From: RPRB01 sp035519675
GTDB lineage: Bacteria > Myxococcota > Myxococcia > Myxococcales > Myxococcaceae
Direction of reading: 5' to 3'
Assembly: GCA_035519675.1 (NCBI GenBank)
Contig: DATIWB010000099.1
Span: 124,001-188,000, forward strand
DNA length: 64,000 bases
Shown: piece after piece, positions 18,012-27,046 of the stretch
Numbering within the stretch: the stretch's first letter is position 1
How the letters are laid out: each line of letters opens with the position of its first letter
The notes under the pieces: generated by a model
The model's input: only the letters and a program-made list of their open reading frames with translations
The model's database searches: none
What the model was told of the DNA's origin: nothing
Position numbers and translations under genes: made by a program

Positions 18012-19832
18012 ATGGCGGATCGACTCAAATCGACCGAGCCCGTCAGCCCGGCCGGATTGCTCAGCGGCCTGACCGACAAGCTGCAGGAGCTCGAGTCGGC
18101 GGTGCTGCGTCAGGCGGAGCGCTTCAGCGCGGTGCTGGAGATCGCGACCCTGCTGTCGTCCGTCCGCGACGTCGATGCCCTGCTCCGGACGGTGATGGAC
18201 CGGCTGAGCTCGCTGCTCCAGGCCGAGGCGGCGACGCTGTTCATGCTCGACGCCGAGAAGCAGGAGCTGTGGAGCCGGGTGCTCCGCGGCGGGGGGCTGG
18301 ACGAGATCCGCCTGCCGCTCGGCACCGGCATCGCCGGGCACGTGATGGCCACCGGGCAGAGCCTGCTGCTGGGCGACGCCTACACCGACTCGCACTTCCA
18401 CCCCAACATCGACCGGATGAGCGGCTTCGTCACCAAGTCGATGATCGCCGTGCCGCTCAAGCACGTGAGCGGGCGCATCCTCGGGGTGGTGGAGGTGCTC
18501 AACAGAAAGACCAACGTCTTCACCGCCGAGGACCTGGCGCTGGTGGAGGCGGTGGCCACCCAGATCGCCGCGGTGCTGGACAACGTGCTGCTCTACGAGG
18601 AGCTGCGGGCGCAGAACGAGGCGCTGCGCAGGGCCAAGTCCGACCTGTCCAACGCGCTCAAGGACCTGGACTTGCTGTTCGAGACCGAGAAGGCGGTCTC
18701 CAGCGCCGAGAAGCAGACCGATCTCATGGACGTCCTGCTCGCCCGGGTGGCGCCCACGCTCGGGGCCACGGCGGCGGCCATCTTCCTCGCCGATCACGGC
18801 GCATCCCAGGGCGTCCTCTTCTTCAAGAGCGTGGTGGGGGAGAAGGCCGAGTCGCTGGCGACGCTCAAGCTGAAGCCGGGGCAGGGCATCATGGGCCACG
18901 TGGCGCGCACCGGCGAGACGGTCCGGGTGGCGCGCGCCGCGGACCACCCCGCGCACGACCCGAGCGTCCCCGCCCGGCTGGACATCCGGGCTGACGCGGT
19001 GCTCTGCGTCCCGATCGCCGTGGACGAGGTGCTGGTGGGTGCGCTGGCGATGCTGAACAAGCCGTCGGGCTTCACCGAGAGCGACGAGCGGCTCGCCACG
19101 CTCATCGCCGGACAGGCCGGCCGGTCGATCAAGGTCCGGCGCAACCGGGACGAGGCGGAGCAGCGGGAGCGGCTCGCGGCCATCGGCCAGATGCTCTCCG
19201 GGGTGGTGCACGACTTCCGGACGCCGCTCACCGTCATCAGTGGCTACACCGAGCTCATGGCCACCGAGCCCGACGAGCAGCAGCGGCTGCAGTACGCGGG
19301 AGTGGTGGACAAGCAGTTCGAGCACCTGAACGCGATGATGCGCGAGACGCTGGCCTTCGCCCGGGGTGAGCGCGAGCTGCTCATCCGGAAGGTCTATCTG
19401 CAGAAGTTCGCCACCGAGACCGAGGCGTACCTGCGCCAGGAGTTCAAGAAGAGCCCGGTCAGGCTCTCGGTCGTCCCGCGCTACACCGGCCCGGCCCGGT
19501 TCGACGAGGGCAAGCTGCGGCGGGTGGTGTTCAACCTGGCCCGCAACGCGGTGGAGGCCATGCCCACCGGCGGGAACTTCCTCTTCAGCATCGACCGGGA
19601 GGCGGACGACCTGGTGCTGCGCTTCGAGGACGACGGGCCGGGCCTGCCGCCGGAGATCGCCGACCGGGTGTTCGACCCGTTCGCCACCGCCGGGCGGCCG
19701 GAGGGGACCGGGCTGGGGCTGTCCATCGTCAAGCAGATCGCCACCGAGCACGGCGGCTCGGTGAAGGTGGAGAGCGAGCCGGGCAAGGGCACCCGGTTCG
19801 AGTTCAAGATCCCGGTCGGGCTGGCGGCGTAG
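18012..19832 (+). CDS. Soluble sensor histidine kinase with two GAF domains
   Basis: A 606-residue kinase without obvious membrane helices, so it senses cytoplasmic signals. GAF 1 spans about residues 30-195 and GAF 2 about 225-375, separated by a coiled coil. A HisKA dimerisation domain follows, with the phospho-acceptor box VVHDFRTPLTVISGY. The ATPase domain has N box FNLARNAVEAM, G1 DDGPGLP and G2 GTGLGLSIV. No receiver domain is fused and no response regulator is adjacent, so it is an orphan kinase. ATG 18012 is chosen because the upstream extension is not protein-like. Confidence 0.92.
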   Translation: MADRLKSTEPVSPAGLLSGLTDKLQELESAVLRQAERFSAVLEIATLLSSVRDVDALLRTVMDRLSSLLQAEAATLFMLDAEKQELWSRVLRGGGLDEIRLPLGTGIAGHVMATGQSLLLGDAYTDSHFHPNIDRMSGFVTKSMIAVPLKHVSGRILGVVEVLNRKTNVFTAEDLALVEAVATQIAAVLDNVLLYEELRAQNEALRRAKSDLSNALKDLDLLFETEKAVSSAEKQTDLMDVLLARVAPTLGATAAAIFLADHGASQGVLFFKSVVGEKAESLATLKLKPGQGIMGHVARTGETVRVARAADHPAHDPSVPARLDIRADAVLCVPIAVDEVLVGALAMLNKPSGFTESDERLATLIAGQAGRSIKVRRNRDEAEQRERLAAIGQMLSGVVHDFRTPLTVISGYTELMATEPDEQQRLQYAGVVDKQFEHLNAMMRETLAFARGERELLIRKVYLQKFATETEAYLRQEFKKSPVRLSVVPRYTGPARFDEGKLRRVVFNLARNAVEAMPTGGNFLFSIDREADDLVLRFEDDGPGLPPEIADRVFDPFATAGRPEGTGLGLSIVKQIATEHGGSVKVESEPGKGTRFEFKIPVGLAA

Positions 19833-20702
19833 CTAGAGCGCCCCCGCAGTCGCCTCGAGCGAACGGACCATCAGCTCGACCAGGCGCATCGCCGCCGGTC
19901 CCGGCTGCCGTCCGGGCGCCGACTCCACCGCGGTGGTGGTCGCGGGGAGCGCGGGAAGCCCCACCTCGGGGCCCAGCGCCCGGAGCGGGGACGGGATGCC
20001 GGACGCCGTCCGGACGGTGACCCCCATCCCGGAGGCGACCGCCGCCCAGAGTCCGGCAAGGGTGGGGCTCTCGTAGGCGAAGGTCCAGGAGAGCCCGGCG
20101 TCCTCGAGCGCGCGCAGCGCGGCGTCGCGGAACGTGCACGGAGGATTGAACACCACCAGCGGGACCGGCGCCGCCGGCTCGCGGACGAAATCGGCCGGCC
20201 CGACCCAGGCCATGGGCCGGACTTCGGACCACAGCGTCGGGAAGTCGCCGCGCGGCTGATGGGCGACGCGAAGGTCCAGCTCGCCGCGCCTCAGCTTCTC
20301 TCCGAGGAGGGGTGCTGCTCCGACCAGCGTCTCGACGGTGAAGCGCGGATGGGCGGCCCTGAACCGCGCCCGGACCGGGGGCCACCAGGTCTCGGCGACG
20401 TCGGTGGGAATCCCCACCCGGACCGTGCCTTCCGACGCCTCTGGCCGGAGCGCGGTGAGCGCCTCGTCGTTCAACGCCAGCAGCCGACGGGCGTACTCCA
20501 GCACCCGGGCGCCGGTGTCGGTGAGGATCATTCGCCGGCCCGAGCGGAAGAGGAGGGGACCGCCGCACTGCTCCTCGAGCCGCTTGAGCTGGAGGCTGAC
20601 CGCGGACTCGGACCGTCCCACCTGGCGCGCGGCGCGGGCGAAGCTACCCAGCTCGTGGACGGCGACGAGGGTGCGGAGGAGCGACAGGTCCAGCTCGGGC
20701 AT
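19833..20702 (-). CDS. LysR family transcriptional regulator
   Basis: A 289-residue LTTR with an N-terminal winged helix (LSLLRTLVAVHELGSFARAARQVGRSESAVSLQLKRLEEQ split over residues 5-45) and a periplasmic-binding-like effector domain. The ATG at 20702 has GAGGTG just upstream; a TTG seven codons earlier is less likely. It is divergent from the Asp-nucleophile hydrolase 104 bp away, the usual LTTR/target arrangement. Its stop directly abuts the stop of the histidine kinase (TAGCTA), with no gap. Confidence 0.9.
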   Translation of the reverse strand: MPELDLSLLRTLVAVHELGSFARAARQVGRSESAVSLQLKRLEEQCGGPLLFRSGRRMILTDTGARVLEYARRLLALNDEALTALRPEASEGTVRVGIPTDVAETWWPPVRARFRAAHPRFTVETLVGAAPLLGEKLRRGELDLRVAHQPRGDFPTLWSEVRPMAWVGPADFVREPAAPVPLVVFNPPCTFRDAALRALEDAGLSWTFAYESPTLAGLWAAVASGMGVTVRTASGIPSPLRALGPEVGLPALPATTTAVESAPGRQPGPAAMRLVELMVRSLEATAGAL

Positions 20703-20806
20703 CGACACCTCAGAAATGCTCAAGGGTCGGGGTGAGAACTACTCGCGGCATGGAGCCCTTGCCACCCGACAGAACAGGGCGGGTCAATCCTCCTGGAGGT
20801 GCACCG

Positions 20807-21715
<909 letters not shown>

Positions 21716-21761
21716 TTCGGAGCGGGCACCGCCCGCCGTCCGCGGGAGCCAGCGCCGGCCC

Positions 21762-22151
21762 TCACCGACGGCGGCCGTCCTCGGGCGAGGTGCAGTCCCG
21801 GAGCCGGTCGAGCTCGTCCAGCGCGGTGGCGTGCTGGCGGCCCCAGGTGCAGAGGGCGAGCAGCACCGGCTCCAGGCTCCGTCCGAGCGGCGTCGCGCTG
21901 TACTCCACCCGCGGTGGCACCTCGCGGAACACCTCGCGATGGACCAGACCGCGCTCTTCCAGCTCCCGGAGCTGCTGGATCAGCACCTTCTGGCTGATCT
22001 CCGGCCGCGCCCTGGACAGCTCCGAGAGCCGCCGGGGCCCGTCGAACAGGAGGTGCAGCAGCACCGCCTTCCACCGGCCGGAGATGACCTTCAGGGCTCG
22101 CTCGGCCGGCCAGGGCGGCAAATCCTTGAGTGGCATCCGCATGCTGACCAT
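21762..22151 (-). CDS. HxlR family transcriptional regulator
   Basis: A 129-residue winged-helix protein with the HxlR pattern: WPAERALKVISGRWKAVLLHLLFDGPRRLSEL in two helices, then ISQKVLIQQLRELEERGLV as recognition helix and the wing VEYSATPLGRSL. It lacks the Cys of redox-sensing members in its N-terminus. Possible starts are 22151, 22142 and 22136; none has a clear ribosome binding site, so it may be leaderless. It is divergent from a quinone oxidoreductase, a common HxlR target, with a direct repeat in between. Confidence 0.88.
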   Translation of the reverse strand: MVSMRMPLKDLPPWPAERALKVISGRWKAVLLHLLFDGPRRLSELSRARPEISQKVLIQQLRELEERGLVHREVFREVPPRVEYSATPLGRSLEPVLLALCTWGRQHATALDELDRLRDCTSPEDGRRR

Positions 22152-22152
22152 G

Positions 22153-22181
22153 TGGTCGGTATGTCCCGAATTGGTCGGTAT
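22153..22181. promoter_or_regulatory. Direct-repeat operator between hxlR and quinone oxidoreductase genes
   Basis: TGGTCGGTAT occurs twice, at 22153-22162 and 22172-22181, 19 bp start to start, in the 93-bp divergent intergenic region. The first copy lies immediately before the HxlR start. Paired sites are the usual target of dimeric winged-helix regulators, so this is the likely HxlR binding site. Confidence 0.6.
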
Positions 22182-22244
22182 CCGTTACACCGGGCCGTCA
22201 GGACACCTCTCCCCGGCAGTCAACCCGAACCCAGGAGAGAGACG

Positions 22245-23234
22245 ATGAAGGCAGTCCAGTTCGGCCGCTTCGGCGGCCCCGAGGTATTGCAGCTGGTCGA
22301 TGTTCCCGCGCCGGTGGCCGGCCCGGGTGAGCTGTTGGTGCGGGTCAGAGCCGCGGGGGTGAACCTCTCGGACGCGCTGATGCGCGAGGACCGGTATGCG
22401 GTCACCCCGGCGCTCCCGGCGGTCCCCGGCAACGAGGTGGTGGGGGAGGTGGTCGAGGTCGGGCGGGAGGTGAAGGGCTTCGCCAGGGGCGATCGGGTGG
22501 CGCTCTCGCTGTTCGCTGCGGGCCTGAGCGTGGGCGGTTACGCCGAGCTGGTGGCCGCCGACGCCCGGTTCGCCACCCACCTCCCTCCCGAGCTGCCGTT
22601 CGAGGACGCCGCGGCGCTGATGGTGCAGGGCCTGACCGCCCTGGCCCTCACCCGGCACACGCCGGTCGCGGGCAAGTCGGTGCTGGTGAGTGCCGCGGCC
22701 GGGGGGGTGGGGAGCCTGCTGCTGCAGCTCCTCGTTCACGCCGGGGCGAGGCAGGTCATCGCCGCGGCGAGCACCGCCGAGAAGCGAGCCCACACCCTGG
22801 CGCTCGGCGCGGACGCCGCGGTCGACTACACCGCCCGCGGCTGGACCGAGCAGGTCCGGGCGCTCACCGGCGGGAGCGGTCCGGACGTGGTGCTCGAGTC
22901 GGTCGGTGGGGACGTCACCGCGGCTGCGCTGTCGGTCCTCGCCCCGCGCGGGGTGATGGTGGTGTACGGAGCGCTGAACATCCAGCGGTTCTCTCTGGGC
23001 GTCCCCGAGCTGCTCCAGCTCATCTTCAAGAACCAGGCAGTGCTCGGCTTTGCCCTGGTGACGCTGCTGACTCCGGAGACCCTCCGCGAGGACCTGACGG
23101 CGCTCTTCCGGATGGCGAAGGACGGACGCCTCCGGGTCTCGCACGGGGGACGGTTCGGGCTCGCGGATGCCGCCGAGGCGCACCGGGCCCTGCAGAGTCG
23201 TCGGACGGTGGGCAAGCTGGTCCTGGTCCCGTGA
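22245..23234 (+). CDS. NADPH:quinone oxidoreductase-like medium-chain dehydrogenase
   Basis: A 329-residue protein of the zinc-independent quinone oxidoreductase branch. It starts with the typical MKAVQFGRFGGPEVL and has the catalytic-domain loop VRAAGVNLSDALMR, the nucleotide-binding SAAAGGVGSLLLQL and the C-terminal GRFGLADAAEAHRALQSRRTVGKLVL. It would reduce quinones or enones with NADPH. AGGAGAG precedes the ATG. It is divergent from an HxlR repressor and ends at a strong convergent terminator hairpin. Confidence 0.9.
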   Translation: MKAVQFGRFGGPEVLQLVDVPAPVAGPGELLVRVRAAGVNLSDALMREDRYAVTPALPAVPGNEVVGEVVEVGREVKGFARGDRVALSLFAAGLSVGGYAELVAADARFATHLPPELPFEDAAALMVQGLTALALTRHTPVAGKSVLVSAAAGGVGSLLLQLLVHAGARQVIAAASTAEKRAHTLALGADAAVDYTARGWTEQVRALTGGSGPDVVLESVGGDVTAAALSVLAPRGVMVVYGALNIQRFSLGVPELLQLIFKNQAVLGFALVTLLTPETLREDLTALFRMAKDGRLRVSHGGRFGLADAAEAHRALQSRRTVGKLVLVP

Positions 23235-23289
23235 ACGTCCTCGGGCACGCCCGTTTGAGCGTGGACCTCGAGGTGCTGGGCGAGCAGAG

Positions 23290-23326
23290 GCGGGGCCTCG
23301 CCGGCGGCGCGCCGGTGAGGCCCCGC
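23290..23326. terminator. Strong bidirectional terminator hairpin
   Basis: A 16-bp stem (23290-23305 with 23311-23326, one G-T wobble) with a 5-nt GGCGC loop. It lies between the convergent quinone oxidoreductase and AhpD-like genes and ends 25 nt before the latter's stop. No T-tract follows on either strand, as is common in GC-rich genomes. Confidence 0.65.
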
Positions 23327-23351
23327 GGGTCCTGCGTCCGTCGCCGCCGGT

Positions 23352-23897
23352 TCAGGCCTCGGGGAGCCGGGGCTGCTTCGGGAAGTCGATGTCGGTCTGG
23401 GCCACCTGGGCCACCGCGTTGGTGAACGTCTTCAGCGCGACGTGGGCCAGCACCTCCATCACCTCGGCGTCGGACAGTCCGGCCGCTCGGGCCCGGGCCA
23501 GCTCGGTGCCCGCGCCGCCGCCGCCGGTGCGCACCACCCGGCGGACCAGGTCGAGGATGGCCTGCTCCCGGGCGCTGGCCCCTCGTCCGGCACGTGCGGC
23601 ATCGATGTCGTCCGGCGAGAGACCGGCCCGCTTCCCCAGCGCGCCGTGCGCCGAGATGCAGTACCCGCAGCCGTTGAGCTCGGAGGTGAGCAGGTTCAGC
23701 TGCTCGACCTCGCGGCCGGAGAGCGAGCCCCTCCCGAGGGCGTCCATCGCTCCGAGCAGCGCCTGGAGCGATTCGGGGGACTGACCGATGGTGGCGAAGA
23801 GGTTTGGCACTGTCCCGAGCTGCTTCTTGAGACCTTCCAGAAGCAGGCGGGTCTTCTCTGAGGCGGTGGCGATCTGGACGGGGGCGATGCGGGGCAT
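23352..23897 (-). CDS. AhpD-like carboxymuconolactone decarboxylase family protein
   Basis: A 181-residue all-helical protein with the AhpD redox motif GCGYCISAHG (Cys77, Cys80, His84), which acts in thiol peroxidase reactions. The upstream helix contains EQLNLLTSELNG, and the C-terminal half has the AGLSDAEVMEVLAHVAL repeat of the family. AGGAGA lies 7 nt before the ATG. It is divergent from a LysR gene with a perfect palindrome between them, suggesting control by oxidative or electrophilic stress. Confidence 0.88.
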   Translation of the reverse strand: MPRIAPVQIATASEKTRLLLEGLKKQLGTVPNLFATIGQSPESLQALLGAMDALGRGSLSGREVEQLNLLTSELNGCGYCISAHGALGKRAGLSPDDIDAARAGRGASAREQAILDLVRRVVRTGGGGAGTELARARAAGLSDAEVMEVLAHVALKTFTNAVAQVAQTDIDFPKQPRLPEA

Positions 23898-23993
23898 GAG
23901 GTGTCTCCTGTTCGGTCCGGACAGAGGTGTCCGGTCACGTCCCGTCGGATGCGGAGGCTGGCCGGGGGATTGATCGGCCCCGAGCAGTAGACT

Positions 23994-24010
23994 CTTGCGT
24001 GCAACGCAAG
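23994..24010. promoter_or_regulatory. LysR-type binding palindrome
   Basis: CTTGCGT (23994-24000) and ACGCAAG (24004-24010) are exact reverse complements around GCA and contain the T-N11-A core of LysR boxes. The site lies 21 nt upstream of the lysR ATG and about 95 nt upstream of the divergent AhpD-like gene. Confidence 0.65.
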
Positions 24011-24031
24011 TAACGGCGCAGGCTGCCTCGC

Positions 24032-25018
24032 ATGGACCTCCTCGTGCAGATGCGCACCTTCGTCCGGATCGCCGAGACCGGGAGCCTCTCCCGGGCGGCG
24101 AGGAGCCTCCGGCTGTCGCTGGCCGCGGTGAGCCGGCAGCTCTCGGCACTGGAGCGTGACCTGGGCGTCCCGCTGGTGCTCCGTAGCACCCGGCGCCTGT
24201 CGCTCACCGAGGCCGGGCGCGCCTACCACTCCGAGGCGGTGCGCATCCTCGGCAGTGTGGAGCGGGCGCGGGAGACGGTTCGCGGGAGCCGGCGGGTAGA
24301 GGGGCGGGTGGTGGTCTGCGCCGGGGTGAGCATCGGGCTGCACGCGGTGGTGCCCGCCCTGCCGCGGCTCGCGGCCCGGCACCCCGGTCTGGTGGTGGAC
24401 CTGCTCCTCGAGGACCGGCCCCAGGACCTCATCGAGGACGCGGTGGATCTGGCGGTGAGGGTCGGCGAGAGCCTGCTCGACTCGACGTCCATCGTCGCCC
24501 AGCGGGTGGGCACCTTTCGCCGGATCCTCGTGGCCTCGGCGGCGTATCTCGAGGCCCGGGGGATGCCCCGTACCCCGGGCGAGCTTCAGCGCCACGCGAC
24601 CCTGGTCCAGCCCCAGCTCGAGCCGGGCCGCGGGGTCTGGCGGCTGGTCGGGGAGGAGGGGGCGGAGGTCGTCCGGGTCGAGGGCCGCATGGCCTGCAAC
24701 GCCCCCCTGGCGCTGAGGGAGCTGGCGCTGGCGGGCCTGGGGGTGGCACTGCTCCCGGAGTGGCTGGTGGCCGAGGACCTGGCGAAGGGTCGCCTCCGGC
24801 GCGTGCTTCCCGAGCTGGCCTCGCCGGAGGTCCCGGTCAGCGCGCTCTACCGGGTCGAGCAGCGCGGGTGGCCACGGCTACGCCCGGTCCTGGAAGCGCT
24901 CCGGGAGGGATTCCCCGCTCAGGCGGGCGGAGGGCGACCGCTGCAGCCCGCGGTCCAAGGCGAGGCAAAAGCTGTCATCCGTCCAGACCGAGACGCGCAC
25001 GGACCTCGGCGAGGGTGA
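24032..25018 (+). CDS. LysR family transcriptional regulator
   Basis: A 328-residue LTTR with the N-terminal winged helix (MDLLVQMRTFVRIAETGSLS, then AARSLRLSLAAVSRQLSALE) and an effector domain of the CrgA/DntR-like branch (TSIVAQRVGTFRRILVAS, LPEWLVAEDLAKGRLRRVLP). The last 30 residues are low complexity and overlap the convergent DUF167 gene by 44 nt. It is divergent from the AhpD-like gene and probably regulates it and itself through the palindrome at 23994-24010. Confidence 0.9.
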   Translation: MDLLVQMRTFVRIAETGSLSRAARSLRLSLAAVSRQLSALERDLGVPLVLRSTRRLSLTEAGRAYHSEAVRILGSVERARETVRGSRRVEGRVVVCAGVSIGLHAVVPALPRLAARHPGLVVDLLLEDRPQDLIEDAVDLAVRVGESLLDSTSIVAQRVGTFRRILVASAAYLEARGMPRTPGELQRHATLVQPQLEPGRGVWRLVGEEGAEVVRVEGRMACNAPLALRELALAGLGVALLPEWLVAEDLAKGRLRRVLPELASPEVPVSALYRVEQRGWPRLRPVLEALREGFPAQAGGGRPLQPAVQGEAKAVIRPDRDAHGPRRG

Positions 25019-25262
25019 GTCCCTCGATGCGGACGCGCTTGCTGCGCCCGTGCTCGCCGGAGACCAGGGAGACCGCTCGCCGCGGGACGTCGAGCTGCCG
25101 GGCCAGCAGCTCCACCAGAGCCTCGTTGGCCGCACCCTCGACCGGCGCGGCGCTCACCCGGACGTCGAGCGCCCCGTCCCGCACGGCTCCGAGGCCCGGA
25201 CGGGATGCGCGCGGCTTCGCCCGGACCGACAGCTCGACGCCGCCGGGAACCTCCCGGACCAG
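24975..25262 (-). CDS. DUF167/YggU family protein
   Basis: About 95 residues matching the small DUF167 fold: VPGGVELSVRAKPRASRPG, then DVRVSAAPVEGAANEALVELLA and VSLVSGEHGRSKRVRIEG. Function is unknown across bacteria. No ATG, GTG or TTG is available between the upstream divIVA stop and the conserved core; a CTG at 25262, 5 nt past that stop, is the best candidate and implies translational coupling. The 3' end overlaps the convergent lysR gene. Start confidence is low, family confidence high. Confidence 0.8.
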   Translation of the reverse strand: MVREVPGGVELSVRAKPRASRPGLGAVRDGALDVRVSAAPVEGAANEALVELLARQLDVPRRAVSLVSGEHGRSKRVRIEGLTLAEVRARLGLDG

Positions 25263-25267
25263 GTCCG

Positions 25268-25786
25268 CTACGGCGCGCCCGCCTTCTTCGGGGCGAGGAA
25301 CGACACGTTGTCGTCGACCCGGAGCGGAGCCTCGGCGTCGGGCGCGGCGACGGCCTCGAGCAATTTCAGGTGCCCGGAGACCAGCGACCGGAGCTCGGCC
25401 TCGAAGCGGGCCCGCTGGCGCTTGAGCTCGTTGATGTCGTCCACCACCTGGACCAGCTTCTGGTGCGCGGCGTGGACGATCTTCTCCGACTGGAGCTCGG
25501 CCTCGGCGACGACGATCTCCGCCTCCTTCTTCGCCGCGTCCCGGAGGTCCTCCGAGACGCGCTGGGCGGTGACCAGCGTCTGCTGCAGGGCGCGCTCGCG
25601 CTCGAGGTGGCGCTCCAGCTCCACCTGGGTGCGCTTGAGCTCCTCCTTGAGCCCGATGTTCTCCTTCACCACCTCCTCGAACTCGGCCGCCAGCAGCTCC
25701 AGGAACCCCTGCACGTCCCGGGCGGCGTAGCCGCGGAAGGAGGTCTCGAAGCGCTTCTGGCGGATGTCGAGGGGAGTGAACTTCAT
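25268..25786 (-). CDS. DivIVA domain protein
   Basis: A 172-residue protein. Its N-terminus (FTPLDIRQKRFETSFRGYAARDVQGFLELLA) is the membrane-curvature-sensing DivIVA/GpsB domain, followed by a long coiled coil to about residue 140 and a short tail. Such proteins recruit cell-division or polar-growth factors to curved membranes. It is followed directly by the DUF167 gene, a pairing also seen near division genes in other bacteria. No other division gene is adjacent here. Confidence 0.88.
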   Translation of the reverse strand: MKFTPLDIRQKRFETSFRGYAARDVQGFLELLAAEFEEVVKENIGLKEELKRTQVELERHLERERALQQTLVTAQRVSEDLRDAAKKEAEIVVAEAELQSEKIVHAAHQKLVQVVDDINELKRQRARFEAELRSLVSGHLKLLEAVAAPDAEAPLRVDDNVSFLAPKKAGAP

Positions 25787-25883
25787 GGACCGCCGAGTCT
25801 AGCGGAACCCCGGAAGACCCCAAGGAATCGACTTCACGGAAGGCGGAAAGCTCTCGCCCCGCCGCAACACCGATGTCGCACCT

Positions 25884-26096
25884 TCAGCGACGTGGCCGCC
25901 GTTCGCGAGGGTCTGGTGGAGGCGGTGGCTCGGTTCCGGGGGTCGACGGAGTCCAGCCGGGCGGGTCGCTCGCCGGAAACGACTCCTCGCCGGCCTCGTC
26001 GACCTCCTGGTCCTGGTGGACGTGGCGCTCGGGAAGGGGGCGCTTCGGCTCGGGGGTAGGGTCGGGCACGGTTCTGTCCTCCACCCCGGGGTGCAT
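25884..26096 (-). CDS. Small acidic protein with EESFPASDPP motif
   Basis: A 70-residue Pro- and Glu-rich protein containing VDEAGEESFPASDPPGWTP. I recognise this as the core of a widespread family of short, uncharacterised proteobacterial proteins; no function is known. It is probably disordered. ATG 26096 is chosen; a TTG at 26120 is also in frame. It lies 28 nt downstream of the outer-membrane-like gene and may share its transcript. Confidence 0.6.
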   Translation of the reverse strand: MHPGVEDRTVPDPTPEPKRPLPERHVHQDQEVDEAGEESFPASDPPGWTPSTPGTEPPPPPDPRERRPRR

Positions 26097-26124
26097 CACC
26101 CGAGCCGGGGCGGCGCGCAACCGC

Positions 26125-26952
26125 TCAGAACTGCCAGCCGGCGATGACGAACAGTCGGCAGGCGGGGTCTTCGTGGAAGAGCCCGAACAGCGCGGTGGCG
26201 GTGAGCTTCAGCCCCGCTGGCCGGTAGGTGAGGAGGATGTTCGGGCCGACGAGTCCCGAGGCATAGAAGCGGGGGCTGCCGTGCTGGTCCACGCCGCCCT
26301 GTACCTCGGCGCCGAGCCGGAGCACGTCGGCGAGGACCGGGAAGCTGACCGCGGCGGTGATGCCGAACTCGCCGTCGAAGCCCTCGGCGTACGAGGCGTT
26401 GAAGTAGTCCACGTTGCCCTCGGCGAAGACGTTCGCCGACCAGAGGCCAGCGGCCGGGAGGTCGCCGCCCATCAGCAGCCTGACCTCGGCGCGGTCCTGC
26501 GCCTGCTTGCGCGGGTGCCACTCGAGGTAGAGCACCGGGTTCCAGGGAATCTCATTGTACACGGCAGCGAAGGCGTAGCGGAGCTCGATCTGGTTCCCCT
26601 CGACGTCGAACTGGCCGTTCTGGATCACGAAGTTCTGGTAGAGGTCGAGCTGGAGGTGCGGGGTGAGGCCGATCTCGATCTCCAGCTTCAGCACCGACTC
26701 GTTCGGCTCGTCGCGCTTGAATTTCTCGTCCCACCAGACCTCCACCTCGTAGCGGCCGGGGTCCAGCTTCCAGAAGCGGGTGGCGGCGAAGACCCGGTCC
26801 TGCGTCTGGACCGGGGACTTCACCCGCGGGGCGCTGACGGTGGTCTGGTAATCCGGTGAGCCGAGGCCTGGGCCTGCCGAGTATCCGCCGGCCTCCTGGG
26901 CCAGGGCGGACGAGGCGAGGGCGAGGGTGGCGAGCAGGGCGAGGCGGTCCAG
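26125..26952 (-). CDS. Exported beta-rich (outer-membrane-like) protein with apparent CTG start
   Basis: A 275-residue protein with a clean signal peptide (DRLALLATLALASSALA, cleavage before Gln). The mature part alternates aromatic-rich strands (RYEVEVWWDEKF, LEIEIGLTPHLQLDLYQNFV, RYAFAAVYNEIPWNPVLYLEWHP) and ends in GWQF, an outer-membrane barrel-like C-terminal Phe. The signal peptide is preceded by GGAGGAG and a 5-nt spacer leading to CTG, with no ATG, GTG or TTG at that point, so CTG is the best start. Function is unknown; it may be a porin-like or assembly protein. Confidence 0.72.
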   Translation of the reverse strand: MDRLALLATLALASSALAQEAGGYSAGPGLGSPDYQTTVSAPRVKSPVQTQDRVFAATRFWKLDPGRYEVEVWWDEKFKRDEPNESVLKLEIEIGLTPHLQLDLYQNFVIQNGQFDVEGNQIELRYAFAAVYNEIPWNPVLYLEWHPRKQAQDRAEVRLLMGGDLPAAGLWSANVFAEGNVDYFNASYAEGFDGEFGITAAVSFPVLADVLRLGAEVQGGVDQHGSPRFYASGLVGPNILLTYRPAGLKLTATALFGLFHEDPACRLFVIAGWQF

Positions 26953-27046
26953 GGATTCTCCTCCGGTGCAGGGGGCGCGGGGCAGATCCTCCAGGAACCC
27001 GGGCCGGGCGGACAATCGGGTGGACACCCGAGCTGCGACGCCCGCG

